A stretch of DNA of 5,498 bases. It comes from Thermoplasmata archaeon. GTDB taxonomy: Archaea; Thermoplasmatota; Thermoplasmata; Lutacidiplasmatales; UBA184. The DNA lies in contig JABEUK010000114.1 of the NCBI GenBank assembly GCA_013044425.1, forward strand, positions 1 through 5,498, given 5' to 3'. The translations under genes and the position numbers were made by a program. Below are positions 1-5,050 of the stretch, one piece after another; position 1 is the stretch's first letter, and every line of letters starts with the position of its first letter. The notes beneath the pieces were generated by a model. It was not told where the DNA came from. It did no database searches and saw nothing but the letters and a program-made list of their open reading frames with translations.

Positions 1-858
1 CAGTACGACTTCGTGATCGTCGGCGGGGCCGAGAAGCTGACGGACGTGCCGGACATCACCGGCAACCAGATCACCGACTCCGCCGCCGATCACGAGTGGG
101 AGGTCGTCTTCGGCGCCACCCTTCCTGGCCTCTGGGCGCTCATCGCCCGGCGCCACATGCACCAGTACGGGACCAAGCGCGAGGAGTTCGCGGCGGTTCC
201 CGTCCACGATCACGAGATGGCGGCCAAGAACCCGAACGCGCACTATCGCAACAAGATCACGCTGGAGCAGGTCCTCGGGGCCACGCCGGTCGCGCAACCC
301 CTCGGCATGCTCGACTGCGCCCCGCTCTCGGACGGAGCCGCTGCGGTCGTGCTCGGCCCGATGGAGGTCGCGCGCAAGTACACGGACACTCCGATCCACA
401 TCTCGGCGAGTCAGGTCGCGTGCGACACGATGGCGGTCCACCACCGGCGGGACATTACGACGCTCGATTCGACCGCCGTTGCCGCGCGGCGTGCCTTCCA
501 GCAAGCCCGACGAACGCCGAAGGATGTGCAGATCGCCGAGATCTTCGATGGGTATTCCATCGGAGCCCTCGTCGCGCTCGAGGATATCGGGTTCGTGGCG
601 AAGGGGGCTTCGGGCCCCGCCTTCGCGGCCGGCGAGTTCGGCCGTGGCGGCCGGGTGGTGGTGAACTCCTCCGGAGGGCTGAAGGCCCAGGGACGCCCGT
701 TCGGAGCCGTGGGGGTAGCGCAGGTCGTCGAGTTGGTCCGTCAGCTCCGCGGAGACGCCAAGGACCGGCAGATCGCCGGAGCGAACCTTGGGCTCGCGCA
801 CGATGTGGGCGGGACGGGGGCCACGAGCGTGATCCACCTGCTGGAGAGGACCAATTAG
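1..858 (+). CDS. Thiolase-family protein (acetyl-CoA acetyltransferase-like), 5' end outside window
   Basis: The frame is open at the left edge and ends at TAG 856-858. It gives 285 residues, the C-terminal three quarters of a roughly 385-residue archaeal thiolase. The N-terminal segment with the nucleophilic cysteine lies outside the window. Visible family marks are VIVGGAEK near the left edge, a DTMAVHHRRDITTL segment, the ALEDIGF helix, NSSGGLKAQG and the C-terminal LAHDVGGTGAT. Such proteins condense two acetyl-CoA to acetoacetyl-CoA, or carry out related thiolytic or retro-aldol steps, in the cytoplasm. Two motif positions differ from the archaeal consensus as I recall it: FDGY (window residues 182-185) replaces HDxF, and GRP (231-233) replaces GHP. 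His267 of the C-terminal motif is kept. The next gene encodes the usual DUF35 partner, 9 bp away. The family call is firm. The exact reaction is open, including an Ltp2-like aldolase or a non-mevalonate paralogue. Confidence 0.93.
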   Translation, partial: QYDFVIVGGAEKLTDVPDITGNQITDSAADHEWEVVFGATLPGLWALIARRHMHQYGTKREEFAAVPVHDHEMAAKNPNAHYRNKITLEQVLGATPVAQPLGMLDCAPLSDGAAAVVLGPMEVARKYTDTPIHISASQVACDTMAVHHRRDITTLDSTAVAARRAFQQARRTPKDVQIAEIFDGYSIGALVALEDIGFVAKGASGPAFAAGEFGRGGRVVVNSSGGLKAQGRPFGAVGVAQVVELVRQLRGDAKDRQIAGANLGLAHDVGGTGATSVIHLLERTN

Positions 859-863
859 GAGGG
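857..863 (+). promoter_or_regulatory. Shine-Dalgarno site for the DUF35 gene
   Basis: AGGAGGG starts inside the thiolase stop codon and sits 4 bases before ATG 868. It is a strong purine-rich match to the 16S rRNA tail and supports that start. The overlap with the upstream stop suggests translation follows directly from the thiolase gene. Confidence 0.7.
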
Positions 864-867
864 TACG

Positions 868-1359
868 ATGTCGATCGCACGATTCTGGCGCGAAACGCCT
901 CGCCGGTACAACCTCGGTGGATCGAAGTGCTCGATCTGCAGCACCGTGTACTTCCCTCCCCGCTCCGTATGCCCCACCTGTACGCATCACCGCCGCTCGA
1001 TCGGCAAGATGCAGCCGCTCCAGCTCTGCGGGGAAGGGGAGGTCTTCTCGTTCTCCATCCTCCAGGACGCAGCCGAAGGGTTCGAGATGCAGGTGCCGTA
1101 CGTGCTCGCGCTCGTGAAGACGGTGGAGGGGCCGATGCTCACCGGGCAGATCGTCGACGTCGACCCAGCCGAGGTCGAGATCGGAATGCCCGTCCACGCG
1201 ATGTTCCGCAAGCTCCGCGAGGAGGGACGGGCGGGCGTCATTCACTACGGCTACAAGTTCGCGCCGTCGACCGCCGAGGACCGCCGGCCCCGCCGGGGAG
1301 GCTCCAACGAGCCGTCCCCGGTGACGGAGCCCCCCGAGGGGAGCCGAGCTCCAGCGTGA
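868..1359 (+). CDS. DUF35 zinc-ribbon/OB-fold protein, thiolase partner
   Basis: This 163-residue protein has the DUF35 layout. A short N-terminal helix (MSIARFWRETPRRYNL) comes first. A rubredoxin-like zinc ribbon follows, with C21-x2-C24 and C35-x2-C38. An OB-fold covers about residues 52-133 and includes GEVFSFSI, a VPYVLALV strand and an IGMPVHAMFRKL strand. In archaea such proteins bridge acetoacetyl-CoA thiolase and HMG-CoA synthase and help channel the intermediate; the OB-fold also binds the CoA end. All four zinc cysteines are present. The last 30 residues are a basic, Pro/Glu-rich and probably disordered tail. The ATG start has a strong ribosome site 4 bases upstream. The stop overlaps the next gene's GTG. 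An HMG-CoA synthase gene might lie just left of the window, but this cannot be seen. Confidence 0.93.
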   Translation: MSIARFWRETPRRYNLGGSKCSICSTVYFPPRSVCPTCTHHRRSIGKMQPLQLCGEGEVFSFSILQDAAEGFEMQVPYVLALVKTVEGPMLTGQIVDVDPAEVEIGMPVHAMFRKLREEGRAGVIHYGYKFAPSTAEDRRPRRGGSNEPSPVTEPPEGSRAPA

Positions 1360-2114
1360 GGGATCGGACGAGCTCCGTGGACGCGCACGAGAACGACGGG
1401 CCGCCGGCCGACGAGGAGCGGGCCCGGACGTATGCCGAGGGGTTCGGTGCGGGAATCCGCACCGCGCTCAAGGATATCCTTCAGTACGTCTCCCAAGGCT
1501 ACACCGTTTCGGAGCTTCGCCTCCTCGTGCAGGGCCGGCTCGCGCGGCTCGGCGACGAGGTCGAGCTCAAACGACGGAGCCTGCTCGGACCCCTCCGAAC
1601 GCGCGCGGACGTCCTCTTCGCGACCGGGCCGCCGCCTCCGCGTCGCTGGTCCCCGGGGGGCGCGGTCGTCCGCGTCGTTCCTCGCCAGAGCTACCTCGTC
1701 AACGAACCGCAACCCTCCCGCGCCCTCGCGCTGCTCGCGGGGGCCATGGCTGATTTCCCACGGACGATCCTGCTCTCCTTGCATCCTCCCGCGTTGCCCG
1801 GACTGCCCTCCGCGCGCCGCGTCGAACTCAGTCTGACCTCGGTGAGGGCGCCGGGCGAGGCCGCCCACCCGATCCCGTTGGGTCAGATCGGCGGCCGCCT
1901 GCGCGAAGCGATGGCGGGAGGAGCCCTCGTCTACATCGACGCGCTCGACTTCCTGCTCGCCGAAGAGCCGACCGACACGATGGTGCAGTTCGCCGCATGG
2001 CTCGCCGACGAGGCGCGCAGCACCGACTCCGCCGTTGTGGTGTCGATCGATGCCGCGGCGCTCGATCTCAAGCAGTTCACCCGCATCCAGCGAACGTTCT
2101 CGGCGCAGGCGTGA
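1356..2114 (+). CDS. DUF835 domain protein
   Basis: The protein is 252 residues if GTG 1356 is the start; that codon overlaps the TGA of the DUF35 gene. A second in-frame GTG at 1377 would give 245 residues and cannot be excluded. Residues 20-77 form an acidic/basic helical region (YAEGFGAGIRTALKDIL, then GYTVSELRLLVQGRL) of the kind seen before DUF835 domains in Thermoplasmata. A proline-rich linker lies near 91-100. The DUF835 domain covers about 112-245: SYLVNEPQPSRAL, an ILLSLHPP strand, an LTSV strand, GGALVYIDALDFLL, and a VVVSIDAAALDL strand before the final helix. The family looks like a Rossmann-like ATPase-derived sensor or signalling module, but no biochemical role is established. 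No membrane segment, PAS or kinase domain is present. It sits between metabolic genes, 19 bp before the glycosyltransferase. Confidence 0.85.
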   Translation: MRDRTSSVDAHENDGPPADEERARTYAEGFGAGIRTALKDILQYVSQGYTVSELRLLVQGRLARLGDEVELKRRSLLGPLRTRADVLFATGPPPPRRWSPGGAVVRVVPRQSYLVNEPQPSRALALLAGAMADFPRTILLSLHPPALPGLPSARRVELSLTSVRAPGEAAHPIPLGQIGGRLREAMAGGALVYIDALDFLLAEEPTDTMVQFAAWLADEARSTDSAVVVSIDAAALDLKQFTRIQRTFSAQA

Positions 2115-2117
2115 GCC

Positions 2118-2124
2118 GGAGGAG
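2118..2124 (+). promoter_or_regulatory. Shine-Dalgarno site fixing the glycosyltransferase start
   Basis: GGAGGAG lies 9 bases before ATG 2134 and just after the DUF835 stop (2112-2114). The frame is open back to about 2035, but this site and the start of GT4 homology (MDIAFFTDSY) both point to ATG 2134. Confidence 0.75.
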
Positions 2125-2133
2125 TTCTCACCG

Positions 2134-3354
2134 ATGGACATCGCCTTCTTCACCGATTCCTACCTCCCGACGCGGGACGGCGTTGCCGTGACCGTCGATG
2201 GCCTCGCGCGATCGCTCACCCGGCAGGGCCACCAGGTCCACGTCTACGCGCCGCACGCGGTCCGCGGAGAGCCGACCCGGGAGTCGATGGAAGGCGGGGT
2301 CCGGGTCGTGCGTTTCCGCTCGGTACCGGTACCGCTGTACCCCCAGTACTCCCAGCCCTTGTTCTCCTCCGTCCTTCCGCTGTGGGCGCGCCCGGCCGAG
2401 CGGGTACTATCGCGAGCCGATGTCGTCCACGTCCACTCCCCGGGGTTCATCGGCAGCATCGGCTTCCTGCTCGCCCGCCATCTGCACGCTCCGCTCGTCG
2501 GCACGTTCCATACCAACCTCGGCGCGATGCAGGAGAGCGTTCCGTCGAAATGGCTGATCCCCACCTTCTTCCGCCTCGCGTGGTGGTACAACGTCGGCCT
2601 GTACTGGCGGTGCAACATCACGACCGCCCCGACCGAAGCGGCGCGCTCGGCGCTGCTGGCCCATGCCTCCAAGCCGTTCCGCCGTCCCATCGAGGTCATC
2701 CCGAACGGCATCGACCTCGACAATTTTCACCCCGGCCTAGCCGTACCCGACTGGAGGACGCGCTGCGGCCTTCCGCCCCGCCCCTTGGTCACCTACCTCG
2801 GGCGGTTGACGGTGGACAAAGGCGTCCACCGCTTTCTGGACGCGATCGCGACCGCAGCGGATCTCACGGACATGGTGGCGATCGTCGGTGGGACCGGGCC
2901 CGAAGAGACGACGGTACGCGAACGGATCGCGCGCGATGCTCGTCTCTCCGAGCGCGTACGCTACGTCGGGCCGGTGGCCGAGGCCGAGAAGGGAGCGCTG
3001 CTCGCCCAGTCGTCGATCTTCGTGCTTCCGTCGACGAGCGATACCGCCAGCATCGGGATGCTCGAGGCCATGGCCTGCGGGACCCCCTGCATCGGCCCGG
3101 ATGTCGGCGGGCCCGCGGAGATCGTCCAGGACGGGGTCACGGGGCGACGGGTCGCCGTTCAGGACCCCGCGGCGCTCGCTCGTGCGATCGTCACCCTGGT
3201 CGATCGTCCCGAGGAGCGGCGTCGCATGGGAGAGAACGCCCGCACGTTCGTTCGAACGACCGCCTCGATCGACGCGATGGCAGCGCGAGTGTCCGAACTC
3301 TACCGGCGACTGATCGATCCAGGGGCTTCGCCGGGACCATCCGCGCCCGGTTAG
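2134..3354 (+). CDS. GT4-family (GT-B fold) glycosyltransferase
   Basis: The 406-residue protein has a normal length for GT4 enzymes, which move a sugar from an NDP-sugar to an acceptor with retention of configuration. The N-terminal Rossmann domain opens with MDIAFFTDSYLPTRDGVAVT (glycine-containing acceptor-side loop), followed by a helix and HQVHVYAP. Residues 190-194 are PNGID, before the second domain. The donor domain starts at YLGRLTVDKG (about 221-230), followed by AIVGGTGPE, VRYVGPV and LEAMACGTP (310-318). The conserved E-x7-E pair reads D303 and E311, so the first acid is aspartate. No membrane helix is evident. The opening resembles lipid-glycosylating enzymes such as diacylglycerol glucosyl- or mannosyltransferases, so a membrane lipid or surface glycan acceptor is likely. 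Donor and acceptor cannot be read from sequence. It is the last gene of the plus-strand cluster and ends 23 bp from the 3' end of the oppositely oriented tRNA. Confidence 0.93.
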   Translation: MDIAFFTDSYLPTRDGVAVTVDGLARSLTRQGHQVHVYAPHAVRGEPTRESMEGGVRVVRFRSVPVPLYPQYSQPLFSSVLPLWARPAERVLSRADVVHVHSPGFIGSIGFLLARHLHAPLVGTFHTNLGAMQESVPSKWLIPTFFRLAWWYNVGLYWRCNITTAPTEAARSALLAHASKPFRRPIEVIPNGIDLDNFHPGLAVPDWRTRCGLPPRPLVTYLGRLTVDKGVHRFLDAIATAADLTDMVAIVGGTGPEETTVRERIARDARLSERVRYVGPVAEAEKGALLAQSSIFVLPSTSDTASIGMLEAMACGTPCIGPDVGGPAEIVQDGVTGRRVAVQDPAALARAIVTLVDRPEERRRMGENARTFVRTTASIDAMAARVSELYRRLIDPGASPGPSAPG

Positions 3355-3377
3355 CTCGTGGACAAGGCGCGGGAAGA

Positions 3378-3485
3378 CGGGCCTGTCGGGAGCTTCCGTC
3401 CCCGGCGGCCGTCGCCGTGGGACCTTTGAACCCGAGTTTGCTGGCTTAGAAGGCCAGTGCTTCATCCAAGCTAAGCTACAGGCCC
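3378..3485 (-). tRNA. tRNA-Arg(UCU) with an intron in the T-loop
   Basis: Read on the minus strand, the gene starts GGGCCTG at 3485-3479 and ends CAGGCCC (3385-3379) plus discriminator G at 3378. All seven acceptor pairs form. The D-stem is GCTT/AAGC with G18 G19 at 3467-3466. The anticodon arm is CTGGC, loop CTTCTAA, GCCAG, with anticodon TCT at 3450-3448, which decodes AGA. The variable region is five bases. The T-stem is TCGGG (3435-3431) with CCCGA (3390-3386). Its loop is complete only after removing 3424-3392, which gives TTCAAAT. The mature RNA would be 75 nt with no encoded CCA. Position 21 is G rather than the usual A. The gene is on the same strand as DUF99, 26 bp downstream of it, and tail to tail with the glycosyltransferase gene. 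All stems being perfect argues against a pseudogene. Confidence 0.94.
3392..3424 (-). other. 33-nt non-canonical tRNA intron, position 59/60, bulge-helix-bulge
   Basis: This segment separates T-loop base A59 (3425) from T60 (3391). The predicted bulge-helix-bulge has these parts. The outer helix is the T-stem. The central helix is T54, T55 and C56 paired with A3394, A3395 and G3396, plus an A57.G3397 mismatch. The 5' bulge is A58 A59 | G3424 and the 3' bulge is G3393 C3392 | T60. The inner helix is GTCCC (3423-3419) with GGGAC (3402-3398). Beyond it, after one bulged A (3418), CGGCG pairs with CGCCG around a five-base loop (3412-3408). Both cuts fall after the second base of a three-base bulge, as the archaeal tRNA-splicing endonuclease requires. 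The intron is too short for an open reading frame. Confidence 0.88.
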
Positions 3486-3510
3486 GGAACGGCGGTACGA
3501 GCCGTCGCCC

Positions 3511-3520
3511 CTTAATCCTT
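3511..3520 (-). promoter_or_regulatory. Candidate BRE/TATA element for tRNA-Arg
   Basis: On the minus strand this reads AAGGATTAAG, the only A/T-rich patch just before the tRNA. It lies 26-35 bases upstream of the mature tRNA 5' end, close to the usual archaeal TATA distance. It contains the TAA stop of the DUF99 gene. The match to a TATA consensus is weak. Read-through from DUF99 followed by RNase P processing is the alternative. Confidence 0.35.
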
Positions 3521-4084
3521 GGCTCGCGCTCGGCGACTTCCGGCCGAGGCGATCAGGTGGGCGAGGCGCAGCGGTTCCGGCCAAAACCCCCGCACCGTGG
3601 TCCGCCGGATCAGCGCGATCGCGTCGACCCGACGGCCGCCCGCAACGCTCGCGAAGATCGGTCGCCCGGAGGTGGGCACCCGGAACAAGCGATGGGTCGT
3701 GAGGAGCGCGTAGCGACGTCGCGCGTCCCGCGGGAACCACTTCACGAGGGCGGCCCGCATCCGTGCGAGGTCCGGGGCCCGGCGCGTCAGGCTGACGACC
3801 GGTAGACGGAGCTCGCTCGCGAGCCGATCGAGATCGACCACGTTGAACCCTCCGAGGACGACTCCGTCCACGAGGACCGCCCGGAGATCGGCGAGGTGTC
3901 CGCTCCGCTGCACGATCTCGATCGCGCGCTCGGTCGCGTCGTGGCCGTCGACCTCGACCGAGCCCACTTCGACGGCCTCGACATGCTCCGGCGCTGAGAC
4001 CGTGACCGCGGCGATGGGTGCCCGACGATCCATGCGCCGGAAGGCACCGTCATCGATGCCGACGACGCGGATATGCGGTTTCAC
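3512..4084 (-). CDS. DUF99 family protein (endonuclease V-like fold)
   Basis: With GTG 4084-4082 as start, the protein has 190 residues, the usual DUF99 length, and begins VKPHIRVVGIDDGAF, matching the family N-terminus. An in-frame TTG at 4099-4097 would add five residues and has a weak AGGGT upstream; longer extensions run into the divergent gene and look non-homologous. Visible family marks are GIDDG (residues 9-13), VEVDGHDAT (43-51), VLVDGVVLGGFNVVD (70-84), LPVV and the RRAPD turn (101-105), then a basic helical C-terminus. DUF99 is mostly archaeal and is thought to share the RNase H-like fold of endonuclease V. Asp11, Asp12 and Asp73 are plausible metal-site residues by that analogy, though activity is unproven. 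It diverges from the zinc-ribbon membrane protein gene and precedes tRNA-Arg on the same strand. Confidence 0.9.
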   Translation of the reverse strand: MKPHIRVVGIDDGAFRRMDRRAPIAAVTVSAPEHVEAVEVGSVEVDGHDATERAIEIVQRSGHLADLRAVLVDGVVLGGFNVVDLDRLASELRLPVVSLTRRAPDLARMRAALVKWFPRDARRRYALLTTHRLFRVPTSGRPIFASVAGGRRVDAIALIRRTTVRGFWPEPLRLAHLIASAGSRRARAKD

Positions 4085-4100
4085 GAGCGCCCGACGCAAC

Positions 4101-4107
4101 GATATGA
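4101..4107 (+). promoter_or_regulatory. Candidate TATA-like element in the divergent spacer
   Basis: GATATGA lies in the 48-bp gap between the DUF99 start and ATG 4133. Its centre is 29 bases before that ATG, which suits a leaderless or nearly leaderless transcript. No convincing Shine-Dalgarno site precedes ATG 4133, which fits that reading. On the other strand the same bases are only about 17-23 bases before the DUF99 GTG, so their use for that gene is less likely. Confidence 0.3.
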
Positions 4108-4132
4108 CCCTGCGCGAGGTCGTTGCCGCCGG

Positions 4133-5050
4133 ATGTCGTCGGACGTGCTCGCGGTCCGGTGCCCGCACTGCGGCACGAACTTCGGCGTTCTCCCCGGTTC
4201 GGGTCCCGCGACGCAGTGGATCCCGTGCCCCCAATGCCGTACTCCCGTGCCGGTCGTGCTCCCGCGCGACCATCCGCCCCTCTTCAGCTGGGAGATCTAT
4301 CCCGGCCTATATCCGAGCTACATTCCCCCACGGCCGCCTCGGGTGCGTCGCCGGCCGGCCACCATCTACGTCCTCCTCGCGTCGCTCGTGATCTGCGCAG
4401 GAGTCGCCGGTGCGTTCGGCACCATCGCGGTCCTCGCCCAGCAACCGTCGACCTACACGGTGAGCGGAACGGTCATCGCTCCGAACGGCTCGCCGCTTGC
4501 GGGAGCTCAGGTCGAGCTGACGACGGAAGCGAACCAGTCCTCGAGCTTCACGACGGGGCTCGCGGGGACGTTCTCATTTACGAACGTGCCGGTCGGCGGG
4601 GTCCTGATCAATACGACCAAGCCCGGCTACGCGTACACCGCGGTCTACCTCTTCCTCTCCACGGTGTACGTATCGGGGGGCTCGTCGACCGGGATCTCCC
4701 TGACCTTGAATCCCGCACCAGCGAACAGCACGACGATCTACGTCACTCCGTTCCCGACGCTCGAATCGTTCGTGGCGGACCTGGGGGCGGCGGCCGGATT
4801 GCTCGCCCTCGTCGCCCTCGTCGATGGGTACGCGATTCTCCGCACGCGTCGATCCTCGCGCCCGATCTTCGGTGTTGCGGCCGGGTTCGGATCGCTCCTC
4901 GCTCCTCTACCCATCGCGCTCCTGAGCGTGGAGGTGGCCGCGCCGGTCCCGTCCCTGATGACGATCCCGATAGCGGTTCTCGGCGGTTTCGCGGCAGGGA
5001 TCGGGCTGATCGAGATGGCCCTCGCCGGTCAGGCTTCGGAGACGGCCTAG
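4133..5050 (+). CDS. Zinc-ribbon membrane protein with carboxypeptidase-regulatory-like domain
   Basis: From ATG 4133 the protein has 305 residues. An earlier in-frame ATG at 4073 would overlap the DUF99 coding region and adds a non-conserved Arg-rich leader. Residues 10-35 form a zinc ribbon (C10PHC13, C32PQC35). A proline/tyrosine/arginine-rich linker (56-75) follows, then a membrane helix at about 76-101. Residues 108-192 look like a carboxypeptidase regulatory-like beta-sandwich: YTVSGTVIAPNGSPLAGAQV, then GTFSFTNVPVGG and a TKPGYA turn. A Ser/Thr/Asn-rich stretch leads to three more helices (about 213-236, 245-266, 274-298). Arginines before helix 1 and between helices 2 and 3 place the zinc ribbon inside and the beta-sandwich outside the cell. 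No enzymatic motif is seen. A surface or sensory role is conceivable but unproven. Its stop shares CTAG with the convergent DUF2203 gene. Confidence 0.85.
   Translation: MSSDVLAVRCPHCGTNFGVLPGSGPATQWIPCPQCRTPVPVVLPRDHPPLFSWEIYPGLYPSYIPPRPPRVRRRPATIYVLLASLVICAGVAGAFGTIAVLAQQPSTYTVSGTVIAPNGSPLAGAQVELTTEANQSSSFTTGLAGTFSFTNVPVGGVLINTTKPGYAYTAVYLFLSTVYVSGGSSTGISLTLNPAPANSTTIYVTPFPTLESFVADLGAAAGLLALVALVDGYAILRTRRSSRPIFGVAAGFGSLLAPLPIALLSVEVAAPVPSLMTIPIAVLGGFAAGIGLIEMALAGQASETA

Noticed and set aside
96..1355. Long open frame running through the thiolase and DUF35 genes into the DUF835 gene (672 codons in all)
   Set aside because: Up to about 1355 it is an Arg/Pro/Gly-rich shadow of two clearly homologous genes in other frames. 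Only the part from the GTG at 1356 shows family similarity.
1251..2153. 300-codon minus-strand frame opposite the DUF835 gene
   Set aside because: Composition is that of an antisense shadow (Arg/Gly/Glu-rich), with no recognisable domain, and it overlaps well-supported genes.
3403..3417. GC-rich inverted repeat as a transcription terminator for the glycosyltransferase gene
   Set aside because: The hairpin is the inner stem of the tRNA intron on the other strand and has no T-run after it.
2382..3449. 355-codon plus-strand frame inside the glycosyltransferase gene
   Set aside because: It is a +1-type shadow rich in Arg, Pro and Gly, while the glycosyltransferase frame has every GT4 motif.
2737..3465. 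242-codon minus-strand frame opposite the glycosyltransferase, running into the tRNA
   Set aside because: No recognisable domain; it covers the tRNA intron and most of its sequence, which is explained by the RNA structure.
3411..3485. Intronless or degenerate tRNA ending near 3411
   Set aside because: A contiguous T-arm after TTCAAAG would have to pair TCGGG with GTCCC, which fails, and the following bases do not match the GGGCCTG acceptor strand. The matching strands lie 33 nt further on.
4073..4132. Upstream ATG (4073) as start of the zinc-ribbon membrane protein
   Set aside because: It would overlap the start of the divergent DUF99 gene and add an Arg-rich leader without family similarity. 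ATG 4133 begins directly before the zinc ribbon.
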